Of a stretch of DNA of 64,000 nucleotides, positions 1-7,612 are shown one piece after another. The notes beneath the pieces are model-generated. The model worked only from the letters and a program-made list of their open reading frames with translations. It was not told where the DNA came from and ran no database searches. The stretch spans positions 1,364,001 to 1,428,000 of the forward strand of contig OZ245336.1 in NCBI GenBank assembly GCA_965226095.1, given 5' to 3'. Positions within the stretch are counted from its first letter, which is position 1. Every line of letters begins with the position of its first letter. The DNA comes from JANQSP01 sp965226095 (GTDB lineage Bacteria; Bdellovibrionota; Bdellovibrionia; Bdellovibrionales; UBA1609). The position numbers and the translations under genes are program-made.

Positions 1-163
1 TAGAACCTTTAAATCCTAACACACCGGAAGACGACCAACACAAAACCTGGCCGGAAGTATCTGTAAAAGTCACCTGAGTATTACCAAAACTGGCCTGAAT
101 ATAACAGCTACCGACGGGAACATTTTTTTTGACTTTTTTCTTTTTTGGTTTTCTTACAGACAT
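1..163 (-). CDS. rpsK: 30S ribosomal protein S11, 3' end cut by window edge
   Basis: Translating the minus strand from the ATG at 163 gives a Lys-rich start and then a segment matching the uS11 core: CYIQASFGNTQVTFTD, followed by SSSGVLGFKGS, which corresponds to the usual SAGSVGFKGSRKST stretch. Only the first 54 codons are in the window. S11 sits on the platform of the small subunit and contacts 16S rRNA and S18. It lies 37 bp downstream of rpsM on the same strand, the standard rpmJ-rpsM-rpsK-rpsD-rpoA order, so rpsD and rpoA are expected beyond the edge. Confidence 0.93.
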   Translation of the reverse strand, partial: MSVRKPKKKKVKKNVPVGSCYIQASFGNTQVTFTDTSGQVLCWSSSGVLGFKGS

Positions 164-200
164 GTTTTTATCAATCCTATTTTACTTAAAATATAAAAGA

Positions 201-575
201 CTAAATTGCCTTCTTTTTATTAGCCACTGTTTTCCTAGGACCTTTCCTGGTACGAGCATTTTGGCGGGTGCTTTGTCCTCGAACAGGTAAGCCTTTTTTA
301 TGACGAAGTCCTCGATAAGACGAAAAATCTATAAGTCTTTTAATGGATAATCCCACTTCCCTACGCAAATCACCTTCCACTTTATAGTTCTTTTCAATAA
401 TAGCTCTCAGTTGCACCACATTTTCATCACTTAAATCTTTAGTTCTCAGAGTCTCCGGAAAACCAGCTTTTTTACAGATGGCACGAGCATGGGTTCGACC
501 TATTCCATAGACATAAGTCAAAGCCACTTCTATTCTTTTTCCTTTAGGAAGATCCACTCCTGATATACGAGCCAT
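201..575 (-). CDS. rpsM: 30S ribosomal protein S13
   Basis: The 124-residue product is a full-length uS13. It opens MARISGVDLPKGKR and has the YGIGRTHARAI helix-two-turn-helix segment, the YRGLRHKKGLPVRGQSTRQN rRNA-binding stretch and the basic tail ARTRKGPRKTVANKKK. S13 is in the head of the 30S subunit and touches the P-site tRNA and intersubunit bridges. The gene lies 3 bp after rpmJ and before rpsK, so the three are surely co-transcribed. The tail TRKGPRKTVANKKK resembles what I recall of Bdellovibrio S13; that is memory, not an alignment. Confidence 0.97.
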   Translation of the reverse strand: MARISGVDLPKGKRIEVALTYVYGIGRTHARAICKKAGFPETLRTKDLSDENVVQLRAIIEKNYKVEGDLRREVGLSIKRLIDFSSYRGLRHKKGLPVRGQSTRQNARTRKGPRKTVANKKKAI

Positions 576-578
576 ATT

Positions 579-692
579 TTATCCCTGTCTTTGTTTGTGT
601 TTAGGGTTTTTGCAAATCACACGAAGGCGGCCAAGCCGACGAATCACACGACAATCCTTACAGATTTTCTTCACTGAAGCCCGCACTTTCAT
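579..692 (-). CDS. rpmJ: 50S ribosomal protein L36
   Basis: This 37-residue gene is read on the minus strand from the ATG at 692 to the TAA at 579-581. The product begins MKVRASVKKICKDCRVIRR and ends KNPKHKQRQG. The Zn ligands C-x2-C, a third Cys and the His near the C terminus are all present, so this is the zinc-binding form of bL36. It is the first gene of the rpmJ-rpsM-rpsK run: no infA, map or secY lies upstream. Instead the next gene (rpmI) is divergent, so the operon promoter must be in the 248-bp gap at 693-940. Confidence 0.95.
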   Translation of the reverse strand: MKVRASVKKICKDCRVIRRLGRLRVICKNPKHKQRQG

Positions 693-940
693 CTCAAATA
701 CCCCAAATATCTGGTAAAAATATAGATAATTAAATCCTTGGAATAAATCAAGCTAACATTGAATTTTCTGGCTGTCCAGATTTCCTAAGCAAAAATCAGG
801 ATTTTTTTGTTCCCAATAGGTTTTTAAAGAAAAGCCTAACAATCATAAGATAAATATGTGCCAGAAAAATTGCTGGATTTATATAAAACCATTTGATTGA
901 AAAAGTATTTTAAGTAATAGTGGGTCCTCAGGAGATAAAA

Positions 941-1129
941 ATGAAAACACATTCTGGTGCAAAAAAGAGGTTTCGTTTGACGCCTAGTGGTAAAATTAAA
1001 CGAAAACAGCGAAATGTTCGCCATCTTTTGGTAAACAAAGCCTCCAAACGCAAACGACAGCTAGGAAAAACAGCTTACTGCTCTCCTTCTGATCGTTCTG
1101 CTGTTCAAAAACTATTGGGAGTATCATGA
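941..1129 (+). CDS. rpmI: 50S ribosomal protein L35
   Basis: The 62-residue product starts MKTHSGAKKRFRLTPSGKIK and is a normal bL35 with a basic, Arg/Lys-rich body. I place the start at the ATG at 941 because AGGAG lies 6 bases upstream (930-934) and the family begins there. The frame is open further 5' from a weaker start at 920. The stop overlaps the rplT start by 4 bases (ATGA), showing translational coupling. The usual partner infC is not upstream; the divergent rpmJ operon is there instead. Confidence 0.95.
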   Translation: MKTHSGAKKRFRLTPSGKIKRKQRNVRHLLVNKASKRKRQLGKTAYCSPSDRSAVQKLLGVS

Positions 1130-1479
1130 GAGTAAAAACCGGAGTTGTCCGCAGAAAAGCGCACAAAAAAATCTTAAAAAGAGCCAAAGGCTTTTATTCC
1201 TCCAATAGCCGTTGCTTCAAAGTAGCTTTGGAGAAAAGTGATAGAGCTTTAGCTTATCAATACAGGGATCGTCGGCAGTTTAAAAGAAGTCAACGTAGAT
1301 TATGGAATCAAAGAATCAATGCTGCCGCTCACTTAAATGGTACGAATTACTCCACTTTAATATGTCTTTTGAAAAAAAATCAAATCCGACTAAACAGAAA
1401 AACCCTGGCAGATATGGCAGTACGGGATGCCAGCGGTTTTACTCATATTGTGAAACAGGTTCTGCCAGCACCCAGTTAA
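1126..1479 (+). CDS. rplT: 50S ribosomal protein L20
   Basis: This is a 117-residue uL20-family (bL20) protein: MRVKTGVVRRKAHKKILKRAKGFY, RDRRQFKRSQRRLWNQRINAAA and a C-terminal globular half with MAVRDASGFTHIVKQV. Length and motifs are normal. L20 is essential for early 50S assembly and in several bacteria represses its own operon; no L20-binding leader could be confirmed here by eye. It overlaps rpmI by 4 bases and is followed 45 bp later by fni on the same strand. Confidence 0.97.
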   Translation: MRVKTGVVRRKAHKKILKRAKGFYSSNSRCFKVALEKSDRALAYQYRDRRQFKRSQRRLWNQRINAAAHLNGTNYSTLICLLKKNQIRLNRKTLADMAVRDASGFTHIVKQVLPAPS

Positions 1480-1524
1480 TAAAAATATGAAGACTGTAAA
1501 TGCTAAAAAATCAAAGGTCTTTAT

Positions 1525-2574
1525 GTGAAAAAATCAAAGAACTCTATAGAGGCATTTACTCAGCGTAAGAAAGATCATATTCAACTTGCATTAAAACAGG
1601 AAAATCAAGCCGAAGGAAAACCTGGTTTTCAACGCATTCAACTCATGCATTCTGCCCTACCGGAGAGTAACTTTGCAGATATAAATATCAGCACCAAAAT
1701 ATTTGGAAAAAACATTGCCACTCCCTTCATTGTCACTGGAATGACAGGAGGCTGGGAAGACTCTTTATCCATTAACGAAACCATTGCTCAATGTTGTGAA
1801 AAAAGAGGTTGGGTCATGGGTGTGGGCTCACAAAGACGACAGATTTTTGATTCCCAATCAGGAAGCGAGTGGGAAAAAATTCGTAAAAACCATCCACAGC
1901 TTATCCTACTGGGCAATATTGGCCTGTCTCAACTCATTAAAACAGAGATCTCAATGATAGAGAATTTAGCTTCTTCCTTATCTGCTGATGGCATGGTCAT
2001 TCATACCAACCCTTTGCAGGAAGCTTTACAAGTGGAAGGTACTCCTGAGTTTAAAGGAGGGCTAAAGGCTTTGGAAAAACTCTGCCAACAACTCTCTATA
2101 CCGGTTATTTTAAAGGAAACGGGATGTGGTTTTTCAGAAAAAACTTTAAAACAATTAAATGAAATTAATCTTTATGCAGTGGATATTAGTGGCTATGGTG
2201 GCACTCATTGGGGTCGCATTGAAGGCAGTAGAACTCCTCAGGAGCATCCGCTCTATGATCAAGCTAAAGCTTTTAAACACTGGGGAATTTCCACTATAGA
2301 CTCCTTGTTATTTGCCAAAAAAATCCAAAAAAACTATGAAATATGGGCTTCTGGAGGTATTAAAAATGGCTGTGATGCGGCAAAAGCTTTGGCCTTGGGA
2401 GCCAGTCATGTTGGTCTGGCAAAATTGATTATGCAAGCCGCTTTACAGGGAGCAGAAATTCTGGATCAGCAAATGGCACGGCTGGAACGTGAATTAAAGA
2501 TAGCTTTATTCTGCACGTCTTGTAAAACTATAGAAGAAATGAAACAATTTACTGACTGGAGATGGATAACGTGA
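1525..2574 (+). CDS. fni: Type 2 isopentenyl-diphosphate isomerase (FMN, NADPH)
   Basis: The product interconverts isopentenyl and dimethylallyl diphosphate, the last step of the mevalonate route. The 349 residues carry the family marks: N-terminal RKKDHI near 14-19, the TGMTGG flavin loop at about 71-76, GVGSQRR near 101, and the late TIM-barrel phosphate-binding region ASGGIKNGCDAAKALALGA. Type 2 enzymes are FMN TIM-barrel proteins unrelated to the Nudix-type enzyme. The start is GTG at 1525, with AAAGG at 1513-1517 as a plausible ribosome site. It overlaps the next gene, mvaA, and follows rplT at 45 bp, so it may be transcribed from the ribosomal promoter. Confidence 0.93.
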   Translation: MKKSKNSIEAFTQRKKDHIQLALKQENQAEGKPGFQRIQLMHSALPESNFADINISTKIFGKNIATPFIVTGMTGGWEDSLSINETIAQCCEKRGWVMGVGSQRRQIFDSQSGSEWEKIRKNHPQLILLGNIGLSQLIKTEISMIENLASSLSADGMVIHTNPLQEALQVEGTPEFKGGLKALEKLCQQLSIPVILKETGCGFSEKTLKQLNEINLYAVDISGYGGTHWGRIEGSRTPQEHPLYDQAKAFKHWGISTIDSLLFAKKIQKNYEIWASGGIKNGCDAAKALALGASHVGLAKLIMQAALQGAEILDQQMARLERELKIALFCTSCKTIEEMKQFTDWRWIT

Positions 2575-4004
2575 ACAAGACCAGTAAACAGAATAAGAAG
2601 AATCTATTTAAAGGTTTTTCCAAATTAAATATCTCTGAAAGATTTAATCGATTAATCAATATGAAAGCGCTCAACCATCAGGACGTCAGATACTTGAAAG
2701 CTGGTGGAGTTAAAAAAATAGATCTGGCTGAAAATTTTATAGAAAATGTTATTGGCTATTTTCAACTTCCCTTAGGAGTCGCTGTTAATTTTTGTATCGA
2801 TGGAAAAAATATTCCCATCCCCATGGCAGTAGAGGAAACTTCTATCATTGCCGCTGCCAGTAAAACCGCCAGGTTGGTGAGTGAAAAAGGATTTATTAAA
2901 ACCTCAGTCAAAGGCACCGGAGTGATTGGTCAAGTACAAATTGCAGAAGTGAAAAATTTTGAACGGCTCAAAGAAATTATAAAAAATAATGAACAAGAAT
3001 GGATACAACAAATACATAAGAATGTGATTCCCTCTATGTATAAAAGAGGAGGAGGTATAAAAGGTTTTTCTGTGCGCCAATTAAATCCCATTGAAGATTC
3101 TCCAGAGCCAACAGAAAAAATATCCAACCAAAGCATGGCTGTTATCCATGTACAGGTAGACACAAAAGACGCAATGGGAGCCAATATTGTCAATCAGGTG
3201 TGTGAGTATTTGAAAACCCTGATTGAATCCGTATCAGAGGAACAGGTGTCTGTATGTATTGTCTCCAATTTATCTGATTGCCGATTGGTGACAGCAGAAG
3301 TTGTCCTGTCTGATCTCGAACCTAAACTGATGAAAAAAATTGAACAAGCTTCTGTATTTGCAGAAACAGATCCTTACAGAGCTGCTACCAGCAATAAAGG
3401 AGCAATGAATGGAATCGATGCTGTTCTCATTGCCACAGGCAACGATTGGAGAGCTGTATCTGCTGGTGTACATGCTTATGCGGCTCGCGAAGGACGATAT
3501 AAGTCCATTACAAAATGGCGACAAAAAAATGGTCAGTTACATGGTTGTTTTACAGCCCCTTTAATGGTGGGCACTGTTGGTGGAATGACTCGTCTACATC
3601 CTACTGCTAAGATGTGTTTAAAAATGATGAATGTAAAATCTGCAGAAGAATTAGCACGTACCTGCGCCGCCGTGGCTTTAGTACAAAACTTGGGAGCTTT
3701 ATGTGCACTCACCACAGTTGGTATTATTGAAGGACATATGAAATTACATATCCAAAACCTCACCTTGGATGCTGGCGCCAAAGATTGGGAAATTCCCATT
3801 ATCCAAAAACATCTGGAAAGTATATTAAGTTTTAAAAAACGTATTTCTTTATCGCAAGCTGTAGAAGCTCTAAGAGAACTGCGCAAAAAAACATCAAACC
3901 CCATTGAAGCTCTAAACAAAATCAGAGAAAAACACCAACAACAGGCCTTGGCCGCTTTTAATGAAATAAAAACCAAACATAAAGAATGGGTTGATAAATT
4001 GTAG
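2562..4004 (+). CDS. mvaA: Hydroxymethylglutaryl-CoA reductase, class II
   Basis: The enzyme reduces HMG-CoA to mevalonate. The four catalytic residues expected for class II can be placed: Glu in PMAVEETSIIAAAS (about 90), Lys in SNKGAMNGID (about 278), Asp in ATGNDWRAVSAG (about 294) and His in IIEGHMKLH (about 391). The 480 residues exceed the usual 420-430, mainly through N- and C-terminal tails. The ATG at 2562 is preceded almost directly by GGAG. A GTG at 2571 would overlap the fni stop as GTGA with better Shine-Dalgarno spacing and is the likelier true start (477 aa). It sits between fni and the GHMP kinase in one operon. Confidence 0.94.
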   Translation: MDNVNKTSKQNKKNLFKGFSKLNISERFNRLINMKALNHQDVRYLKAGGVKKIDLAENFIENVIGYFQLPLGVAVNFCIDGKNIPIPMAVEETSIIAAASKTARLVSEKGFIKTSVKGTGVIGQVQIAEVKNFERLKEIIKNNEQEWIQQIHKNVIPSMYKRGGGIKGFSVRQLNPIEDSPEPTEKISNQSMAVIHVQVDTKDAMGANIVNQVCEYLKTLIESVSEEQVSVCIVSNLSDCRLVTAEVVLSDLEPKLMKKIEQASVFAETDPYRAATSNKGAMNGIDAVLIATGNDWRAVSAGVHAYAAREGRYKSITKWRQKNGQLHGCFTAPLMVGTVGGMTRLHPTAKMCLKMMNVKSAEELARTCAAVALVQNLGALCALTTVGIIEGHMKLHIQNLTLDAGAKDWEIPIIQKHLESILSFKKRISLSQAVEALRELRKKTSNPIEALNKIREKHQQQALAAFNEIKTKHKEWVDKL

Positions 4005-4011
4005 AAATAGA

Positions 4012-4974
4012 ATGAAACAATTATATCTATCCTTTCCAAGTAAAACTTTTCTCATCGGTGAATATGCTGTTCTTAACTCTGCTCCGGCTATTTTAGTCAA
4101 CACGACTCCTCTGTTTCAATTTTTGATCACTCCAAAAACTGAACAAAGCCAAAGATGGATCAAAAGTTTAAATAAAAAAGCCCCCACAACTGATACAATA
4201 ACTATAAAAAACAATATTTCTCTCTATAAAAATATTCACCCGGACAGTCCGACTGGTCAGTGGCTGAAGCGTCATCCACAAATACAAAAACATTGGCATA
4301 TTGAATCCATTGATCCACACAAGGGACAGGGAGGGTTTGGATTCTCCAGTGCACAGTTTAATCTGATGTATTTTTTGACACAAATAAATGACAATAACGA
4401 TTTAAAAGATCCTTATAATTTATGGCAATCCTATAAAACATTGAATTTTGATGGACATGCACCCAGCGGTGCTGATGTCGTATCCCAATGGATGGGACAC
4501 ACTTGTTTGTTTATAAATAAACCCTTTAAAGCACAATCCATACCTTGGCCTTTTGAGGATTTGGATTCTCTAATTATACGAACAGGGCTACAATTACAAA
4601 CATGGGAACACTTAAAGAATATTTCTGTAAAAGAATTAACAGAGTTATCTGAACTATCCCAACAAGCAATGGACTGTGTAAACAATCAGAATGCAAAAGG
4701 CTTTGTGTCTTCTGTAGAAAAATATGGATTATGTTTAGAGGAACAAAAGCTGGTGCACAAAAACACAATGGCTCTGTTAAGTAAAATTAAAAAATTAAAA
4801 TATGTCTTAACCGCCAAGGGATGTGGCGCTATGGGAGCAGAAGTGATTACTATTTTGTGTCACCCTCAACATAAACAACAAATACAATCTGATCTGAAGA
4901 ATTTATTTAAGCATAATCCAATGATTGCTGATTCTTCTTCAATAACATCCGGCCTGCAAATACAATCTATTTAG
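4012..4974 (+). CDS. GHMP kinase, mevalonate or phosphomevalonate kinase
   Basis: From ATG 4012 the product has 320 residues. All three GHMP motifs are visible: FPSKTFLIGEYAVL at the N terminus, the phosphate-binding GGFGFSSAQFN, and a C-terminal LTAKGCGAMGAEV. HAPSGADVVSQWMG matches the family's SGxD region. Position after fni and mvaA makes phosphorylation of mevalonate or phosphomevalonate the likely reaction; I cannot decide which. The pathway also needs HMG-CoA synthase, another kinase and mevalonate-diphosphate decarboxylase, which are not here. An upstream in-frame TTG at 3991 overlaps mvaA but is a poorer start. No clear ribosome site is seen, so coupling to mvaA is likely. Confidence 0.8.
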   Translation: MKQLYLSFPSKTFLIGEYAVLNSAPAILVNTTPLFQFLITPKTEQSQRWIKSLNKKAPTTDTITIKNNISLYKNIHPDSPTGQWLKRHPQIQKHWHIESIDPHKGQGGFGFSSAQFNLMYFLTQINDNNDLKDPYNLWQSYKTLNFDGHAPSGADVVSQWMGHTCLFINKPFKAQSIPWPFEDLDSLIIRTGLQLQTWEHLKNISVKELTELSELSQQAMDCVNNQNAKGFVSSVEKYGLCLEEQKLVHKNTMALLSKIKKLKYVLTAKGCGAMGAEVITILCHPQHKQQIQSDLKNLFKHNPMIADSSSITSGLQIQSI

Positions 4975-4981
4975 TTGATCA

Positions 4982-6421
4982 TTAAAACCCGCATCTATTT
5001 TTCAATTTCATAAAGGGCATAAAGGAAAATTCCTTGGCAGATTCAATATGTTGAGCGGTGATTTGTTCCATTCCTGCCAGATCCGCTATGGTGCGTGCCA
5101 CTCTAAGTACGGATCGCTTTCGTCTTTTGGAAGAGACACAAAAAGATAAGTGATTGTCTTTTATAAATCTAGGTAATGAGTTTTCCAATTCCTGAATAGT
5201 GAGTTTTCCATTGGTTGTTTTTTGTCTCCTTCTTGCTCTCACTTCTCCAGCATTAAAAACTTTTTCCTGTATTTCCTCCAAAGGAACCGTCAAACTTCCC
5301 TTCCACTGGGGAGAAAATGCTAACACATCAAAACGATCCAACATGGGTCCGTTAAGCCTATCCAAGTGAGAAAAACATCTTCTGAGTGAGTAAGAACACT
5401 GAGAGGAACGACCAGGTACTAAATCTCCGCAAGGGCAAAGATTGGTAGCCGCCACTAACATAAAGCTGGCCGGGAACACTTCACTTTTACCCTTGCGAAC
5501 AATTCGTATCTCTCCTTTCTCCATAGGTTCTCTTAAAGCTTCCTGCACTCTTGGATGAAATTCCAAATATTCATCCATAAACAAAATCCCTCCATGTGCT
5601 TTACTGATTTCTCCAAAAAACAAAGGATAGCCTCCTCCGATCATGGATAAAGTGGTAGTGCTATGATGAGGATTCACAAAAGGTCGCCAGTTTAACTCCT
5701 CACCAGATCTGCCCCATAAACGACGAGACACAGAAAAATCTTTTAAGCAGGGTGCTTGTAGTAGTACAGGCAGATGTTCTGATAAAGTGCTTTTTCCGGA
5801 ACCAGCCTCTCCGGCCAGGAGTACGGAGTGTTCACCGGCGGCACAAATTTGTAAAAGCCTACCGGCGGATTCGGAAAAATATATATTTGGAAGAGTAGGT
5901 TTTTTAATTAAATCACTTAATGATTGAACTGGAATACGAATGGGTTCTTCCAGATCCTTTAAACTTTTCACTTGCAATAAAGGACATAAATAATTTTCTC
6001 CGTCAATTTTACCAGTCAATATCCCTTCTTTTTGAGGAGGCACGCTTTCCAGATTTTTTGGTGCAGATACTTGGCCTTCCAAAGATAGCTCACCATATAT
6101 AAAGATAGAATTTGATTCTACATGCTCACCAGGTGGTTTTAGTTGTTCGGTTTTCCACAACAAGGCACAGGCAATCGCCAAATCCAAACCATGAGAATGT
6201 TTTTTTAAATAAGAAGGTCGTAAGTTAATAATCAGCTGTCTGGTTTTAGGCCATTCAAAACCCTGGCTTCGAATAGCTGACTTGATTCGCATAACACTTT
6301 CTTTAATGGCTGTATCCGGCAGACCGGTAAACTGCACTTGTGGCAGACCTGGAATCAAATTGAGTTCTACTTCCACTGGAATTATCTGCGCGCCATCTTG
6401 AGTAAATGAATAAATTCTCAT
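4982..6421 (-). CDS. comM: ComM/YifB-family AAA+ ATPase (Mg-chelatase-like)
   Basis: The 479-residue protein has the ComM layout: an N-terminal Lon-protease-like fold (EVELNLIPGLPQVQFTGLPDTAIKES, typical of the family), a central AAA+ domain with Walker A GEAGSGKST, Walker B GGILFMDEYLEF and the sensor region FMLVAATNLCPCGD, and a C-terminal helical Mg-chelatase-like domain. Known relatives are helicases that extend heteroduplex during natural transformation. The length is slightly short of the usual 500-510. It converges on the mevalonate operon with 7 bp between the stops. No other competence genes are close, although radA is at 31.6 kb. Confidence 0.92.
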   Translation of the reverse strand: MRIYSFTQDGAQIIPVEVELNLIPGLPQVQFTGLPDTAIKESVMRIKSAIRSQGFEWPKTRQLIINLRPSYLKKHSHGLDLAIACALLWKTEQLKPPGEHVESNSIFIYGELSLEGQVSAPKNLESVPPQKEGILTGKIDGENYLCPLLQVKSLKDLEEPIRIPVQSLSDLIKKPTLPNIYFSESAGRLLQICAAGEHSVLLAGEAGSGKSTLSEHLPVLLQAPCLKDFSVSRRLWGRSGEELNWRPFVNPHHSTTTLSMIGGGYPLFFGEISKAHGGILFMDEYLEFHPRVQEALREPMEKGEIRIVRKGKSEVFPASFMLVAATNLCPCGDLVPGRSSQCSYSLRRCFSHLDRLNGPMLDRFDVLAFSPQWKGSLTVPLEEIQEKVFNAGEVRARRRQKTTNGKLTIQELENSLPRFIKDNHLSFCVSSKRRKRSVLRVARTIADLAGMEQITAQHIESAKEFSFMPFMKLKNRCGF

Positions 6422-6542
6422 AGTAAGAAATCACACTGCAAATTTCGTTCCATAACTCTTGATTTTGATAAAAAATAAATTTATTATTTTTTAATGCGTT
6501 TTGTTATTTATAATTAAGCAATGATTTGATGATATTTCTTTT

Positions 6543-6548
6543 TATAAT
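6543..6548 (+). promoter_or_regulatory. Likely -10 box of the tRNA-Cys promoter
   Basis: A perfect TATAAT lies 12 bases before the tRNA 5' end, so transcription would start about 5 bases before the mature tRNA. No good -35 hexamer is seen at the right spacing. Confidence 0.45.
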
Positions 6549-6560
6549 GGGCGCTTCTAG

Positions 6561-6634
6561 GGTGGCGTGGCCGAGTGGTTAGGCAGCAGACTGCAAATCT
6601 GCGTACATCGGTTCAACTCCGGTCGCCACCTCCA
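6561..6634 (+). tRNA. tRNA-Cys (anticodon GCA)
   Basis: The cloverleaf folds by eye. The acceptor stem pairs GGTGGCG with CGCCACC; the anticodon stem GCAGA/TCTGC encloses the loop CTGCAAA with anticodon GCA; the T loop GTTCAACTC is normal. The discriminator is T (U73), a Cys identity element, and the CCA end is encoded. The last 11 bases are duplicated at 7331, marking the tRNA as an integration site. Confidence 0.96.
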
Positions 6635-6662
6635 TTTTTACACACGACCTTTTTATAATCCA
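6624..6662 (+). repeat. att-like direct repeat, tRNA-proximal copy
   Basis: This 39-bp segment begins with the last 11 bases of tRNA-Cys and ends in TATAATCCA. It matches 7331-7369 at 36 of 39 positions. The pattern is that of an integrase core site at a tRNA 3' end. The stop codon of hicB lies inside it. Confidence 0.8.
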
Positions 6663-7072
6663 ATCAAATGAGGTATATCCAAAGCTTTCGATAATTTTTT
6701 TAAAGTAGAAAGAGATGGATTTGTCTTAATAGGAATTTCTAACTTAGCATAAGCCTGTTGAGTTATACCTAATTTTTCTGCTACTTGGCTTTGTGATAAA
6801 TGTTTTTCTTTTCTTTTCTTTCTCAAAAGAATTGCAAGAGCTACTTGAAGATCAACTTCTATTGGATAATAACTTTTACCTCTTCTATTTTTAGGATCAG
6901 GAATATTGAGGTTTCTATCACAGTTGGAAACAAGCCAACCATTAAGTGCTTCTGATGCATTCTTTTTTGCAGATGTTAAAGTTTTTCCTTCTGAAAAACA
7001 ACCCTCTAATTCAGGGAATTCGACAAGATATTCTCCACTTTTTTGTCTACTGATATAAGCAAAATAGTTCAT
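6653..7072 (-). CDS. hicB: HicB-family antitoxin with C-terminal HTH
   Basis: The 139-residue protein has an N-terminal HicB fold (MNYFAYISRQKSGEYLVEFPELEGCFSEGKTLTSAKKNASEALNGWL, about residues 1-50), a linker, and a C-terminal XRE-type helix-turn-helix (RKEKHLSQSQVAEKLGITQQAYAKLE, about 85-115). The antitoxin binds and blocks HicA and represses the operon through its HTH. It lies downstream of hicA with a 4-base overlap. Its last codons fall in the 39-bp att-like repeat next to tRNA-Cys, so the module appears to have arrived as a small island. The likely operator is the palindrome at 7270-7287. Confidence 0.92.
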   Translation of the reverse strand: MNYFAYISRQKSGEYLVEFPELEGCFSEGKTLTSAKKNASEALNGWLVSNCDRNLNIPDPKNRRGKSYYPIEVDLQVALAILLRKKRKEKHLSQSQVAEKLGITQQAYAKLEIPIKTNPSLSTLKKLSKALDIPHLIGL

Positions 7073-7260
7073 CTCTTTTTTACTCCTGTTATTTTAAAAA
7101 GTTTACTTTCTAACCCTTTACCGAGTGATTTATTTCCATGCACAGGAATAGAAAGAGTTTTCTTCCCTTTTTCCATGATGTGATGACTTCCTGCAATTCT
7201 TGAAAGACTCCACCCATGTCGTTTTAATAGTTTAACAAATTCTTTTCCACTTATTGGCAT
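7069..7260 (-). CDS. hicA: HicA-family mRNA interferase toxin
   Basis: This 63-residue protein is a dsRBD-like HicA: MPISGKEFVKLLKRHGWSLSRIAGSHHIMEKG followed by SIPVHGNKSLGKGLESKLFKITG. The GSHH segment (His 26/27) holds the catalytic His of the family, which cuts mRNA. It comes first in the operon, overlapping hicB by 4 bases. No Shine-Dalgarno is visible, and the promoter position suggests a transcript that begins at the ATG itself. Confidence 0.92.
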   Translation of the reverse strand: MPISGKEFVKLLKRHGWSLSRIAGSHHIMEKGKKTLSIPVHGNKSLGKGLESKLFKITGVKKR

Positions 7261-7265
7261 TCTTC

Positions 7266-7294
7266 ATTGTACAACCTATAGGTTGTATTTGCAA
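7266..7294 (-). promoter_or_regulatory. hicAB promoter overlapping a palindromic operator
   Basis: On the minus strand, TTGCAA (7289-7294) and TACAAT (7266-7271) are separated by exactly 17 bases. The spacer and -10 contain the perfect 18-bp palindrome TACAACCTATAGGTTGTA (7270-7287). A repressor bound there would block polymerase, which fits HicB autoregulation. The start site predicted about 7 bases after the -10 falls at the hicA ATG (7260), giving a leaderless message. Confidence 0.72.
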
Positions 7295-7330
7295 GTTTTT
7301 TTTGTTTCAATGGCTTAAAGGCAACACCCT

Positions 7331-7369
7331 CGCCACCTCCATTTTTAAACACGATTTTTTTATAATCCA
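7331..7369 (+). repeat. att-like direct repeat, distal copy
   Basis: This second copy of the 39-bp tRNA-Cys repeat has three mismatches to 6624-6662. The bases just before it (CAACACCCTCG) still faintly resemble the T arm of the tRNA. With the first copy it brackets hicAB in an interval of about 707 bp. Confidence 0.8.
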
Positions 7370-7612
7370 TGTCATAGATATTTCAGGAAATGTCAGGGTA
7401 TTTCAAGTCCTCGACATCCTTAAGTTTTCAGGCAATCCTCATTTCACTGAGTTTATGTCAGGATATTTCCCACTATTTCAATTTTTAACTACATGATGCT
7501 ACTACATATTTGGCTACACGGATTTTTTGGTTTAATCAGAGGCTTACGATGGATAAGATGTTGTGAATATATGGAAAGTGAACCTGTAAAATGAACCTGA
7601 ATTGGAAATAAA
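7370..7612. other. Intergenic stretch between the hicAB island and abiEii
   Basis: No gene is seen. ATGTCAGG(G/A)TATTTC occurs twice (near 7388 and 7456) as a short imperfect direct repeat. No integrase remnant is recognisable in any frame. Confidence 0.4.

Noticed and set aside
836..1187. Minus-strand frames of 62-63 codons across rpmI/rplT
   Set aside because: They overlap well-supported ribosomal genes, have Cys/Phe-rich shadow composition and no ribosome sites.
1487..1528. 14-codon ATG frame ending ATGTGA at the fni GTG start
   Set aside because: Too short and no Shine-Dalgarno; kept only as a remark that it would overlap fni like a leader peptide.
7254..7496. 80-codon plus-strand frame across the hicAB operator and att repeat
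   Set aside because: Hydrophobic shadow-like composition, no ribosome site, and it runs through the promoter and repeat.
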